Under the pieces are notes generated by a model. It made no database searches. It saw only the letters and a list, made by a program, of their open reading frames with translations, and was not told the DNA's origin. Positions 41,232-49,858 of a stretch of 64,000 bases of DNA are shown in pieces. Every line of letters begins with the position of its first letter. The stretch's first letter is position 1. The stretch covers positions 62,001-126,000 of the forward strand of contig NZ_LUVZ01000034.1 in assembly GCF_001593385.1 (NCBI RefSeq), written 5' to 3'. A program made the position numbers and the translations under genes. This DNA is from Chryseobacterium cucumeris (GTDB lineage: Bacteria; Bacteroidota; Bacteroidia; Flavobacteriales; Weeksellaceae).

Positions 41232-41381
41232 GTGTACTATTTTATTTTTTCCCTTTTGGCGCATAAAATCATGACAGTTTATGCAGAGATTTTGTTTGAA
41301 TTAATTTTTGCTAATATAAATAAAAAATATATTATGCATGCATAATACTTATTAAATTATTATTCAATACATTAGATGTAG

Positions 41382-42089
41382 TTACTTAGCTGGTTTCGTT
41401 GCTCTAAACTCTATTTTACTTGGCAAAACTCTTGGATTCATCTTTAAAATATCCAATATAAGATTCCCCATATCTTCGGGCTGGATCTTCCAACTGTCCT
41501 TTTCAGACGGAATATTTCCGTTAAAATGAGTGGCCACAGACCCTGGCATGATCACCGTAGATTTAATATTGTATTTTCTTAAATCGATCATTGCAGCCTG
41601 TGTGAAACCTACCACTCCAAATTTTGAAGCGTTGTATCCTGTACCATTTTCAAAGAAATTCGCTCCGGCAAGACTGGAAATGGTAATATAGTACCCTTCT
41701 GTCTTTTTAAGTTCTTCCACAGAGGCTTTTAAGGTATAAAAAACACCTGTAAGATTCGTTTCTATCATATCATTCCACTCCTCTGCCGTTAGTTCATCTA
41801 CGGGCTTAAAAATACCCAATCCTGCATTGGCAATAATATAATCCAGTCTACCGAACTTTTCAACGGTATATTTTACGGCTTCCTGTTCGCTTTCCAGACT
41901 TCTTACATCAGAAACAATCCCCAAAACATTTTCTGAATATTGCTTAAGTTCTTCTTCTGCCCTCATTACATCTTCTCTTTTTCTTCCTGAAAATGCCACA
42001 GAAATGCCATTTTCCAGTAAAATTTTTGCAATCCCGAAACCTATTCCTTTGGTTCCTCCTGTTATATAAGCTGTTTTATGATCTGACAT
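41382..42089 (-). CDS. Short-chain dehydrogenase/reductase
   Basis: A 235-residue SDR of the classical type. Cofactor motif T-G-G-T-K-G-I-G (10-17), the N-A-G-L-G structural motif, the catalytic Ser in I-T-I-S-S-L-A-G and Y-N-A-S-K give the Ser-Tyr-Lys triad. An Arg-Lys pair after strand 2 (F-S-G-R-K-R) suggests NADP preference. The substrate cannot be identified; FabG-like ketoreductases and sugar reductases both look like this. It stands alone between etfB and the T9SS gene. Confidence 0.87.
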   Translation of the reverse strand: MSDHKTAYITGGTKGIGFGIAKILLENGISVAFSGRKREDVMRAEEELKQYSENVLGIVSDVRSLESEQEAVKYTVEKFGRLDYIIANAGLGIFKPVDELTAEEWNDMIETNLTGVFYTLKASVEELKKTEGYYITISSLAGANFFENGTGYNASKFGVVGFTQAAMIDLRKYNIKSTVIMPGSVATHFNGNIPSEKDSWKIQPEDMGNLILDILKMNPRVLPSKIEFRATKPAK

Positions 42090-42120
42090 ATGATTGAAAT
42101 TTTAATTCTCTAAAATAACA

Positions 42121-42144
42121 AAAACGCTCCAATTGGAGCGTTTT
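42121..42144 (-). terminator. Terminator of the first T9SS cargo gene
   Basis: Ten-bp stem AAAACGCTCC / GGAGCGTTTT with loop AATT, 24 bases past the stop at 42169. Confidence 0.87.
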
Positions 42145-42168
42145 GCTGATCCTAAGATTTATCAGTAA

Positions 42169-43092
42169 TTATTTTTTGATGAACTTCTCTGTGAAGTTTC
42201 TTCCTTCTGTTTCTATATTCAGCAAATAAGCTCCGGCAGACAGATTTCTAACATTTACCTGATCTCCGTTCAATGTTACATCCACTCTCTTTCCAGACAT
42301 ATCATATGCTTCAACATGTTTGATTTTGTTAGGCGTTGTGATTTTTATAACATCCGTAGCCGGGTTTGGATAAATAGACAGTTTTACGTCATTTTTAACA
42401 GCGTCTTTTGTAGACAAGGCTGCTTCATTATTAATTTTGATATTATCGATATAGGCAGACCCTCCATAATTATCATGTACAAAATCCATTCTGTTAATAT
42501 TGTTATTGCTGAATGGTTGTCCTGTATAAATTAGAGCATCATTCAGGTAATATTGGATTCCTGTAGCCGTAGAAACTATTTTTACCCTGTACCATGTATT
42601 GGCATTCCAGGTTTGATTGGTATCGACTAAATTATTTGAACCCGCTGTTGCAATCAGAATGCTTCCATCATAAGAAAAATCAATATAAGTAACAATTCCT
42701 CCTGTTCCTACGGTATTTACTGTTCTAAAAACGAAATCTGAACTTGATGTACTTTTTTGGGTAAGTCTCACATCAAATGATTGGGTAAAGCTATTGTATG
42801 TTAATGGTGTAGTGAAGGTATAGAAACCACCCATTACAGGACTCTGTTGTGGTCCGTAAGCTGCGTCTGTTGTTATTTTAAAACTGTTTGACCCCTGGCT
42901 TGCCATTTCAGCGGATACCAATTGACTTGTCAGATATACTGGCGGTGTAGCTCCATTATTAGTAGTAACCCAGCCCTGCTGCCCGTTAATGTTTCCTGCA
43001 GTATATCCCTCACTGGCTTCAAAAGAAATAGTTTGTTGAGCAAAAGATGATATCGAGATCAACGAAATTGCGAAAATGTAAAGTTTCTTCAT
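42169..43092 (-). CDS. T9SS type A sorting domain protein (paralogue 1)
   Basis: A 307-residue exported protein with a signal peptide (MKKLYIFAISLISISSFA, cut before Q-Q). About residues 20-215 form a jelly-roll-like beta domain (I-S-F-E-A-S-E-G-Y, N-G-Q-Q-G-W, S-Q-S-F-D-V-R-L, W-Y-R-V-K-I-V, Y-Y-L-N-D-A-L-I-Y-T-G, A-Y-I-D-N-I-K-I) like a LamG/carbohydrate-binding fold. The last 75 residues are a T9SS_A sorting signal (L-S-I-Y-P-N-P-A-T-D-V and L-S-A-G-A-Y-L-L-N-I), so it should be exported by the Por system and surface-attached or released. It closely resembles the gene at 43304. Confidence 0.9.
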   Translation of the reverse strand: MKKLYIFAISLISISSFAQQTISFEASEGYTAGNINGQQGWVTTNNGATPPVYLTSQLVSAEMASQGSNSFKITTDAAYGPQQSPVMGGFYTFTTPLTYNSFTQSFDVRLTQKSTSSSDFVFRTVNTVGTGGIVTYIDFSYDGSILIATAGSNNLVDTNQTWNANTWYRVKIVSTATGIQYYLNDALIYTGQPFSNNNINRMDFVHDNYGGSAYIDNIKINNEAALSTKDAVKNDVKLSIYPNPATDVIKITTPNKIKHVEAYDMSGKRVDVTLNGDQVNVRNLSAGAYLLNIETEGRNFTEKFIKK

Positions 43093-43112
43093 GATATTTT
43101 TTTAGTTTCAAG

Positions 43113-43144
43113 CAAATATATACGTTTTAAATCTAAAAAGCAAA
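43113..43144 (-). promoter_or_regulatory. Promoter of the first T9SS cargo gene
   Basis: On the minus strand: TTTG (complement of 43141-43144), 20-base spacer, TATATTTG (complement of 43113-43120). Both boxes exact; start predicted about 15 bases before the ATG at 43092. Confidence 0.75.
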
Positions 43145-43303
43145 ATATATGAATATTTTACGTATATTATAAAATTAACATAATATTTTTAACTAAAAAT
43201 AATAAAGATATTAAATCCAAGAACAAACAATAATTCCGAAAAATCATCCACAAATACACTAAAACGCTAAAAAGAGCACATGTTTTCAGAGGTATGAAAT
43301 AAT

Positions 43304-44224
43304 TTATCTGATGATCACTTTTTCAGTAAAATTTCTTTCTTCAGTTTTTATATTAACCATATATATTCCTTTGGGTAAGCCTTTTACCTCTATTTTATTA
43401 TGGTTTATTTCAGTCTTTATCAGCTTACCAGTTTCGTCGTAGAGTTCTATACTTTTTACTTTGGCAGCAGCATTAATATGGATGAAATCCGTTGCAGGAT
43501 TAGGATAAAGAGATATTTTTTTAATATTTGCATTGGAATCCTGAACACCCATTGTTCCCAGCTCGCTATTAATTTTAATATGATCAATATAAGCTGACCC
43601 CAAAGAATTATTATGAACAAAGCGAAGCTGGTTTATATTCAATGAACTTGCTGCTACACCCGTATAGATCAGCAAATCATTAAGATAATACCGGACATCC
43701 GTAGCGCTTCCCACTACTTTTAACCGATACCAGGTATTTGACAGCCAGATGGAAGGTGCAACAATAAGGTTCTGTATACCAGATAACATATCCAGGATCT
43801 TTACTGACCCGGTTTTTCCAAAATCTACCCTTACGACAAACTGGTCATCAATACTGTTTACAGCCTGAAAACCAAAATCAGACCCGTTGAGTTGTGACAT
43901 ATTGATATCGAATGATACAGAAAAATTATTGTGAGCAAGGGGAACGGACAGATTATAAAAACCTCCGATGATTGGCTCAGCCTGCGTTCCATATGTATTT
44001 TCTTTAACAATTCTCAGAGAACGGCTTCCATCACTTGCTTTATCTAAACTGATAGTTTGATGGGTAACATTTTCCGGTACACCTCCTGTGGGAGTACTGA
44101 TCCAGCCTGCCTGTCCATTGACATCTCCAACGTTGAACCCCTCAATAGGTTCAAAGGATATGGCTTGTTGGGCGAAAACACAGAATGATGATAGCAAAAA
44201 TGCAATTGAGTAGTATTTTTTCAT
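43304..44224 (-). CDS. T9SS type A sorting domain protein (paralogue 2)
   Basis: A 306-residue protein with the same plan as the 42169 gene: signal peptide, beta domain (I-S-F-E-P-I-E-G-F, V-N-G-Q-A-G-W, W-Y-R-L-K-V-V, Y-Y-L-N-D-L-L-I-Y-T-G, A-Y-I-D-H-I-K-I) and T9SS_A tail (I-S-L-Y-P-N-P-A-T-D-F, L-P-K-G-I-Y-M-V-N-I). The two are tandem duplicates that have diverged. The gap of about 210 bases between them holds the promoter of the first gene, so each is probably its own unit. Substrate or ligand is not known. Confidence 0.9.
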   Translation of the reverse strand: MKKYYSIAFLLSSFCVFAQQAISFEPIEGFNVGDVNGQAGWISTPTGGVPENVTHQTISLDKASDGSRSLRIVKENTYGTQAEPIIGGFYNLSVPLAHNNFSVSFDINMSQLNGSDFGFQAVNSIDDQFVVRVDFGKTGSVKILDMLSGIQNLIVAPSIWLSNTWYRLKVVGSATDVRYYLNDLLIYTGVAASSLNINQLRFVHNNSLGSAYIDHIKINSELGTMGVQDSNANIKKISLYPNPATDFIHINAAAKVKSIELYDETGKLIKTEINHNKIEVKGLPKGIYMVNIKTEERNFTEKVIIR

Positions 44225-44375
44225 AGCAAATCAAGTTTTGTATTAAAAATATAAACTTTCAATGAATAGTGAAATAACTTATTGCAAATAAAAAATTAAC
44301 CCATTTATTTTCAGTGAATTTAATTTTCAAAACCTTGAAAATATTTCGCTAACAATTGATAAAAGAGCAAAAAAA

Positions 44376-44403
44376 TAAGGTATTTCTTTGCAGAAATACC
44401 TTA
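44376..44403 (-). terminator. Terminator of the M20 peptidase gene
   Basis: Perfect 12-bp stem TAAGGTATTTCT / AGAAATACCTTA with a 4-base loop, then TTTTTTT on the minus strand; 22 bases past the stop at 44425. Confidence 0.9.
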
Positions 44404-44424
44404 TCATATCGTGTTTTCGATTAA

Positions 44425-45804
44425 TTATTTTGAATAATTCTCAAAGAACAACGGAATACTTTCAATCCCTTTATAGAAATTGAACAGTCCGTAATGTTCG
44501 TTTGGAGAATGAATAGCATCAGAATCCAACCCAAAGCCCATCAATACAGACTTAGCTCCTAAAACCTGCTCAAACATTGCTGTAATCGGAATACTTCCTC
44601 CTCCTCTGTAAGGAAGAACTTCTTTTCCGAATGCTGATTCCATCGCCTGTTTTGCTGCCGCAAATTCTTTGGTATCTGTTGGTAAAACGTAAGGCATACC
44701 TCCGTGGTGAGGAGTAACTTTAACTTTTACTGTATCCGGAGCAATCTTTTCAAAATATTTTGTAAACTTCTCCGTAATTTCCTGTGGTGTCTGATAAGGT
44801 ACCAAACGCATTGAAATTTTAGCAAAAGCTTTTGAAGGAATTACTGTTTTTGCTCCTTCTCCTGTATAGCCGCCCCAGATTCCGTTGCAGTCTAAAGTAG
44901 GACGAATAGATGTTCTTTCTAAAGTTGTATATCCTTTTTCCCCTTCGATATTACCCAATCCGATTGATTTTTTGAATTCTTCCGGATTGTCTTTCAATTT
45001 GTTCATTTCAGCTCTTTCCGCATCTGAAACAGTTTCAACATTGTCGTAGAATCCGTCAATGGTGATATGCCCGTTTTCATCAATCAGATTCGCGATCATT
45101 CTTGAAAGAACGTGGATAGGGTTCGGAACTGCTCCGCCGTAAAGGCCTGAGTGTAAGTCTCTGTTCGGGCCTTCCACTTCTACTTCTACGTAGCTTAAAC
45201 CTCTTAAACCTGTTGTTACAGTCGGCTGTTCGTTACTATAAATGTGAGTATCGGAAATTAAGATACAGTCACAAGCTAATTTCTCTTTATTTTCATTGAC
45301 CCAGTCGCCTAAGCTTACTGATCCTACTTCTTCTTCTCCTTCTAAGATAAATTTAACATTGCAAGGAAGAGCATTGGTCTTCATCATCGCTTCAAAGGCT
45401 TTCAAATGCATGAAGAACTGTCCTTTATCATCAGCAGAACCTCTTGCGAAGATAGCTCCTTCAGGGTGTAATTCAGTTTTTTCAATATAAGGCTCAAAAG
45501 GTGGCTTTGTCCATAATTCCAATGGATCTGCCGGCTGAACATCATAGTGTCCGTATACCAAAACTGTAGGTAAATTTTTATCTAAAATCTTTTCCCCGAA
45601 AACAATTGGATATCCCTTTGTGTTGCAAACTTCCACATTATCAGCGCCTGCATTTTTAAGGTGTGCTGCCACTACATCTGCACATTTCAAAACGTCTTTT
45701 TTATACGCCGGATCTGCAGAAATAGAAGGAATTCTCAATAACTCAAATAATTCATCCACGAAACGCTGTTTGTTTTCGTTAATGTAATTTAATGTCTCTT
45801 GCAT
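44425..45804 (-). CDS. M20-family dipeptidase
   Basis: A 459-residue metallopeptidase of the M20 (ArgE/DapE/CNDP-like) family. The first metal ligands are His86 and Asp88 in V-Y-G-H-Y-D-V-Q-P; the bridging Asp is in R-G-S-A-D-D-K-G-Q; the catalytic Glu and its neighbour are in I-L-E-G-E-E-E-V-G-S; a further His is in the C-terminal A-I-H-S-P-N-E. The mid dimerisation domain covers about 200-350. No signal peptide, so cytoplasmic; it likely splits dipeptides. It is a single-gene unit. Confidence 0.92.
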   Translation of the reverse strand: MQETLNYINENKQRFVDELFELLRIPSISADPAYKKDVLKCADVVAAHLKNAGADNVEVCNTKGYPIVFGEKILDKNLPTVLVYGHYDVQPADPLELWTKPPFEPYIEKTELHPEGAIFARGSADDKGQFFMHLKAFEAMMKTNALPCNVKFILEGEEEVGSVSLGDWVNENKEKLACDCILISDTHIYSNEQPTVTTGLRGLSYVEVEVEGPNRDLHSGLYGGAVPNPIHVLSRMIANLIDENGHITIDGFYDNVETVSDAERAEMNKLKDNPEEFKKSIGLGNIEGEKGYTTLERTSIRPTLDCNGIWGGYTGEGAKTVIPSKAFAKISMRLVPYQTPQEITEKFTKYFEKIAPDTVKVKVTPHHGGMPYVLPTDTKEFAAAKQAMESAFGKEVLPYRGGGSIPITAMFEQVLGAKSVLMGFGLDSDAIHSPNEHYGLFNFYKGIESIPLFFENYSK

Positions 45805-45920
45805 TGTAAAAATTTATTTTGTTAAAATTAAAAAAAATGCCCGGCAGGAACAAACAAAAAGAAAGGATTTTCCCAACCTCGTGTTAATGAACCTTATAGT
45901 CCTCTTTTTTAATAAAAAAA

Positions 45921-45940
45921 TGCCCTGCAGAAACAGGGCA
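45921..45940 (-). terminator. Terminator of the small lipoprotein at 45963
   Basis: Seven-bp stem TGCCCTG / CAGGGCA with a 6-base loop and TTTTTTT on the minus strand, 22 bases past the stop. Confidence 0.82.
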
Positions 45941-45962
45941 CTTATATATTTTGTACTTCTAA

Positions 45963-46235
45963 TTAGTGTTCAGCTTTTGGTGCTTTATCAGCTTCAGCAG
46001 GTTTTGCAGCCGCAGTACTGTCAGCTTTTGGAGCAGCTGCTTCTGGTGTTGCATGAGCCTCTTCTTTATGTTCTGCAGCTCCGGCTTCATGTCCGTGAGC
46101 TTCTCCCTGAGGGTCGTCAGAATATCTTTCTACTCCTTCTTCAAGTTTCAAAGTACCTCTGTTTCCTCCTTGTGGAACTTTCTTACAGCTTACCGCTACC
46201 GTTGCAATCGCTAAACATATAACTAATTTTTTCAT
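45963..46235 (-). CDS. Small lipoprotein with a low-complexity Ala/Glu/Lys/His tail
   Basis: A 90-residue predicted lipoprotein, lipobox A-V-S-C at residue 17 and a lysine pair after it. The rest is low complexity: a short V-P-Q-G-G-N-R-G-T-L-K-L region, then Ala, Glu, Lys, Pro and His rich sequence to the end (about five His in all). It is likely disordered and may act as an envelope linker or metal-binding tail. I do not recognise a family. It stands alone. Confidence 0.62.
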   Translation of the reverse strand: MKKLVICLAIATVAVSCKKVPQGGNRGTLKLEEGVERYSDDPQGEAHGHEAGAAEHKEEAHATPEAAAPKADSTAAAKPAEADKAPKAEH

Positions 46236-46372
46236 ATGTAAAATTATTTTTTTTAAAAGGTAAAATGAAACCGCACTATTTTAACTTATTTGATCTCCAA
46301 ACAGCAAACGATTTCATGCTTCAATTTTTGATTGCCCAAAAGTAAGAAATCCTGCTTTTTTCGGCAACATTT

Positions 46373-47533
46373 TTATACTGATTTTAATATTATTTTCCCT
46401 TTTTTGGATTGGGTAAAAATAAGATACCGGTCCCCTCCGTCTTTTAAACCATATTTCTTTTTGATTTCTTCAGGTTTTAGAGGGTAATTTTTTGTAATAA
46501 TATTGAACTGTTCTTTCTTTTTAATGCTTTTAGAATCAACAGATTCCATTTCTAAAATTCTTCCGGGGAAGTTTTCAATTCTTTCGCTGGAAGTATAAAG
46601 ATGGCTATTGGGATGAAGCTTTTTTAACCCGAATTTCTGAGAGATCAGATTAAAGACTCCAGCCTTCAGAATGGAATGATTGGGGATGTAAATGTATCTT
46701 TCTGGTTCAGAATATTCGGATTGCGCAGTTTCTTCTTCCCCAAATGTAAAACTAAAGACAGAGTCATTGCTTTCAAGGTTCACACAATTAAAGATGATCT
46801 TATCCCTATTTTCGTTGGAAAGAAATACGACAACCTCTTTCACGTCATTTTTCAGAGCAATAATATCCATTCTTGAAATATCCGGCAATACTGAAACAAG
46901 ATATTTAAGATCAATCAACGGGGAAAGCTTTATCACCACAAGATCGGATATTGAACATAACTTTTCCTGAATTTCAAGAATATCAGGAGACAGATCTTCC
47001 AAAAGAAAAACTTTGTTTTTTTGCTCATCCCTTCTGGCTGGGTCAAGATAAATGACATCAAAGTGTTCCTGATTCTCATTCAGAAAATCTTCAAGCTTAA
47101 GATTGATAAATTTCGCCTTACGATGTAAAATGCCCCAGTTATTTTCAACAATCTCTAAAAGCTCTGTATTCTGCTCTATTAAAGTGACATTCTCAAAATT
47201 TTGAGACAGATAAAAGGCATCAATCCCAAAACCGCTTGTAAGGTCAATGAATTTATTTCCTTTTAGAAATCCTGATTTATAAAGCGCTGTTTTTTCTGAT
47301 GAAGACTGTTCAAGATTAAGCTGTGGTGGGAAGAGAATACCCTCTTTTAAGAGAAACGGAAATTTTCTCTCTGCCACCTGTTTTCCTTTGATCTGTTGTA
47401 CAATTTCATGCATGGAAACCTCAGGAAAAGGGGATTTTTTTAGTAATAATGAGTGCAGATCTGTTTTTAGATTTGCATTGATATAGTTTTGAACGTCTTT
47501 GTTTAACAGTTTATTTCCCACAGATTCTGCCAC
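46373..47533 (-). CDS. THUMP-like domain SAM-dependent methyltransferase
   Basis: A 386-residue class I methyltransferase. The SAM-binding loop is D-L-T-S-G-F-G-I-D-A-F-Y-L (about residues 97-109) and motif IV is Y-L-D-P-A-R-R-D (about 161-168). The C-terminal segment (about residues 290-385, with S-I-L-K-A-G-V-F-N and Y-P-L-K-P-E-E-I-K-K-K) is the THUMP-like/PG1098 ferredoxin-like region known in Bacteroidota. An RNA substrate is likely but unproved. The frame opens with GTG at 47533; a second GTG four codons later is an equal choice, since no ATG precedes the conserved part. Confidence 0.8.
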   Translation of the reverse strand: MAESVGNKLLNKDVQNYINANLKTDLHSLLLKKSPFPEVSMHEIVQQIKGKQVAERKFPFLLKEGILFPPQLNLEQSSSEKTALYKSGFLKGNKFIDLTSGFGIDAFYLSQNFENVTLIEQNTELLEIVENNWGILHRKAKFINLKLEDFLNENQEHFDVIYLDPARRDEQKNKVFLLEDLSPDILEIQEKLCSISDLVVIKLSPLIDLKYLVSVLPDISRMDIIALKNDVKEVVVFLSNENRDKIIFNCVNLESNDSVFSFTFGEEETAQSEYSEPERYIYIPNHSILKAGVFNLISQKFGLKKLHPNSHLYTSSERIENFPGRILEMESVDSKSIKKKEQFNIITKNYPLKPEEIKKKYGLKDGGDRYLIFTQSKKGKIILKSV

Positions 47534-47557
47534 TTCTTATATTCATGTGTTTAAAAT

Positions 47558-47662
47558 GCTTCGACTCCGCTCAGCATTACAATGCTAATGCTAAATGCCT
47601 AATTTACTATTGAGAGATTAAGACAGTATAATTAACCGTGTCATACTAAGCGGAGTCAAAGT
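47558..47662. repeat. Palindromic repeat with CTTCGACTCCGCTCAG arms
   Basis: Left arm GCTTCGACTCCGCTCAGCAT with TACA (47558-47581); right arm GTGTCATACTAAGCGGAGTC with AAAG (47638-47661). The arms are inverse complements with few mismatches and enclose about 57 bases. Such CTTCGACTCCGCTCAG palindromes recur in flavobacterial genomes in my recollection. It lies between the methyltransferase and DinB genes. Confidence 0.72.
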
Positions 47663-47677
47663 ATTACTATCTTAAAA

Positions 47678-48118
47678 TTATCTTTTATAAAAAATATAGT
47701 CAGTCAATACCGGTGTTATACCTTTCTGTTTAAGCAAAGAATTGATTTGCCCTCTATGATAGGTAGAATGATTTACTGCATGAAAAAGCATTTCAAAAAT
47801 GGTATTTTCAAACTTTGCTCCTCTTGAATTCTGATATTCTATCTTTGTGTCCACATCAAAATTGTTAATAATATCAATGCTTTTAAGAAAGTTCTTGTGA
47901 TTGGTTTCTACCAAAGATTCAAAGGGATTGATCTGCCATACTTCAAAGGTTTTCTCCCCCAATATCCGGGCATTCCAGATCTGTTGTGCATTAAGAGTAT
48001 GATTAATGAGATTGATTGTTTTATCATCTACAAGTTCTCTGTTTTCAGAGATTACTTTAATCATCTCAATATTGAAATGATAGGTGAATTCAAATAAATC
48101 TATCAGTTTTTCTTTCAT
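47678..48118 (-). CDS. DinB-family four-helix protein
   Basis: A 146-residue protein of the DinB/YfiT-like superfamily, a four-helix bundle with a three-His metal site. Candidate ligands are His40 (I-N-H-T-L-N-A-Q-Q) and the pair in H-A-V-N-H-S-T-Y-H-R-G-Q-I (about 112-124), which is the family hallmark. Many members are bacillithiol-type S-transferases or are linked to damage response; no function can be given here. It is nine bases behind the 48128 gene on the same strand. Confidence 0.85.
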   Translation of the reverse strand: MKEKLIDLFEFTYHFNIEMIKVISENRELVDDKTINLINHTLNAQQIWNARILGEKTFEVWQINPFESLVETNHKNFLKSIDIINNFDVDTKIEYQNSRGAKFENTIFEMLFHAVNHSTYHRGQINSLLKQKGITPVLTDYIFYKR

Positions 48119-48127
48119 TACTAAAAA

Positions 48128-48577
48128 CTATAAGCTTTTTTCTTTATATAGCGTCAACACATTTGGAGATCTAATATCAATATCTGTAGGGTTTTTATTT
48201 TCAAAGTCGAAAAATATTAGAAATTCATTCTCATTAACAAATTTAATAAGTCCGTTTAAAAATTTACTTTCTTCAAGTTTATTATTAAAATCATTGTACG
48301 ATGCAATTAAACTAAATTTTATAATTTTTTTTGAAAAATCCGCAGCATATTTTACCTGTGCAACTTTACCTTTATTGGGTCCGTCAGGAATTATATGATT
48401 TCTACCGTCAATATTCAATCCATCAAGTTCTACTTTTACAAAACCGTCTGAAAAAAATGTAAATGAGCCAGCGTTTCCGGCATCTGTTCCTACCCATTTT
48501 CCATACAAATCTTTCTCAGTTTGAGAAAAACATAATCCGAAAAACAATAAAAGGAAAATTAGGAAACTTTTTTTCAT
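48128..48577 (-). CDS. Small exported lipocalin-like protein
   Basis: A 149-residue protein with a signal peptide (about residues 1-19, ending C-F-S-Q). The mature part has L-Y-G-K-W-V-G-T near its start, then alternating strands (S-F-T-F-F-S-D-G-F-V-K-V, K-K-I-I-K-F-S-L-I, F-L-I-F-F-D-F), the pattern of small lipocalin-like exported proteins. No ligand is known. It lies between the mutase subunit (15 bases upstream) and the DinB gene, so the three may be one transcript. Confidence 0.6.
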   Translation of the reverse strand: MKKSFLIFLLLFFGLCFSQTEKDLYGKWVGTDAGNAGSFTFFSDGFVKVELDGLNIDGRNHIIPDGPNKGKVAQVKYAADFSKKIIKFSLIASYNDFNNKLEESKFLNGLIKFVNENEFLIFFDFENKNPTDIDIRSPNVLTLYKEKSL

Positions 48578-48592
48578 GGTGTTATGGATGTT

Positions 48593-49756
48593 CTATTCAA
48601 ACATTTCAGCCCAACGAACGGCTTTTATTTCTTTTTCATTGTAAAGATCTCCAATAGACTTTTTAACGTCTAATTTAGGGTACAAATTCACTCCGATCAG
48701 CTTTATTTTCCCTTCTTCAATCCATTGCTGTTCTTGAATCGCGTGATCATAGATTTTTTTCTGAATAACTCCCTGTTTCAACAATTCAAGATATCCTCCA
48801 GCTTCTTCAATCTCAACAAATAAATCCCATGCTTTTTCAGCAAACTGCTGGGTAATATCTTCCACATAATAACTTCCGTTGGAAGCATCTTCAAATACGT
48901 TGATAATACTTTCGTAAGCCAGAACAATCTGTTGTTTGAATGAGATCTCTTCCGAATTATCTGTACTTCTGTCAACAAGATAATTGTTAGAGAAAACAGC
49001 ATCTGCCCCGCCAATCATTGCAGAAGCAAGCTCTAGTGTAGAACGGATAAGGTTATTTTCGTTGTCAGCAACTGCTTTATTTCGCAGCGAAGTCTCGGCA
49101 AAGATGTAAGGAACTTCGTCCAGTCCGTATTCTTTGGAAAGCTGGTTAAAAACGATTTTAAAAGCTCTCAGTTTGGCCATTTCAAAGAAATAACCACCTC
49201 CTACGGCTATTCTGAAAATTAGTTTACTTAAAACTTCAGCACCATAAGCTTCCACCAATTCCTTAGCTTTTGCAAGGGCAATTCCAAGCTGTTGATAGAT
49301 AGCAGCCCCTGCATTCTGATGGAAGGAAATATCTACACAAATATTTCTTTTAAATTCTTTGGCCAGCAATTCTTTTACCAGCTGATCATCAATAGTTCCT
49401 TCTTTTTCATTAAAGACATCAATCAGCGAAAAATACTGATCTTCTTCTTTAGGGCTGATATGCCCTGCAAGATCTTTATTATTTACAAAAAGAGTTTTCT
49501 GATCAAGGTTTTCTACATTCTGATCTAAAATAAATGCAAATACTTCTTCTTCCAGACTTTCATGATATCTCGCTACCAAATGGGTGCTTTCTTCAACTCT
49601 TGGCAGGTTGACCAGAGGTTTCTGAACCTCTGTGTAAAAAGGCTTCACCTCTATTCCTTCCAGATTTTGTTTCTCTAGAACAAGGTAAATATCCTCTGTT
49701 TTAAGCTGTTTTTTAACTAGATTTTCCCAGTTTGAAAGTATATCTGTATTTGACAT
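48593..49756 (-). CDS. Methylmalonyl-CoA mutase, small (MutA-like) subunit
   Basis: A 387-residue protein of the methylmalonyl-CoA mutase beta (TIM-barrel) type. The regions I-C-V-D-I-S-F-H-Q-N-A-G-A, F-R-I-A-V-G-G-G-Y-F-F-E-M-A-K-L-R-A and S-A-M-I-G-G-A-D-A-V-F-S-N-N are typical of the substrate-binding barrel. The C-terminal B12-binding domain and its D-x-H-x-x-G motif are missing, as in MutA small subunits, which are non-catalytic and pair with a large MutB/ScpA. No mutB is beside it in this window, which is unusual. It follows the DivIC gene by about 100 bases that carry a repeat. Confidence 0.83.
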   Translation of the reverse strand: MSNTDILSNWENLVKKQLKTEDIYLVLEKQNLEGIEVKPFYTEVQKPLVNLPRVEESTHLVARYHESLEEEVFAFILDQNVENLDQKTLFVNNKDLAGHISPKEEDQYFSLIDVFNEKEGTIDDQLVKELLAKEFKRNICVDISFHQNAGAAIYQQLGIALAKAKELVEAYGAEVLSKLIFRIAVGGGYFFEMAKLRAFKIVFNQLSKEYGLDEVPYIFAETSLRNKAVADNENNLIRSTLELASAMIGGADAVFSNNYLVDRSTDNSEEISFKQQIVLAYESIINVFEDASNGSYYVEDITQQFAEKAWDLFVEIEEAGGYLELLKQGVIQKKIYDHAIQEQQWIEEGKIKLIGVNLYPKLDVKKSIGDLYNEKEIKAVRWAEMFE

Positions 49757-49770
49757 TAGTTTTTTATTTG

Positions 49771-49810
49771 TGAATGGTCAATGGTGAATTCTGCTTCTCA
49801 AGTGAATTTT
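49771..49810. repeat. Third copy of the TCAATGGTGAATT-TTGCTTCTCAAGTGAA repeat
   Basis: TGAATGGTCAATGGTGAATT followed by CTGCTTCTCAAGTGAATTTT. It matches the 11300 and 39408 copies over most of its length and lies between divIC and the mutase gene. Confidence 0.6.
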
Positions 49811-49858
49811 AATTTTAAAAATTCTTTTCATCATTAACGTCATTCTATTCAACTTTTA

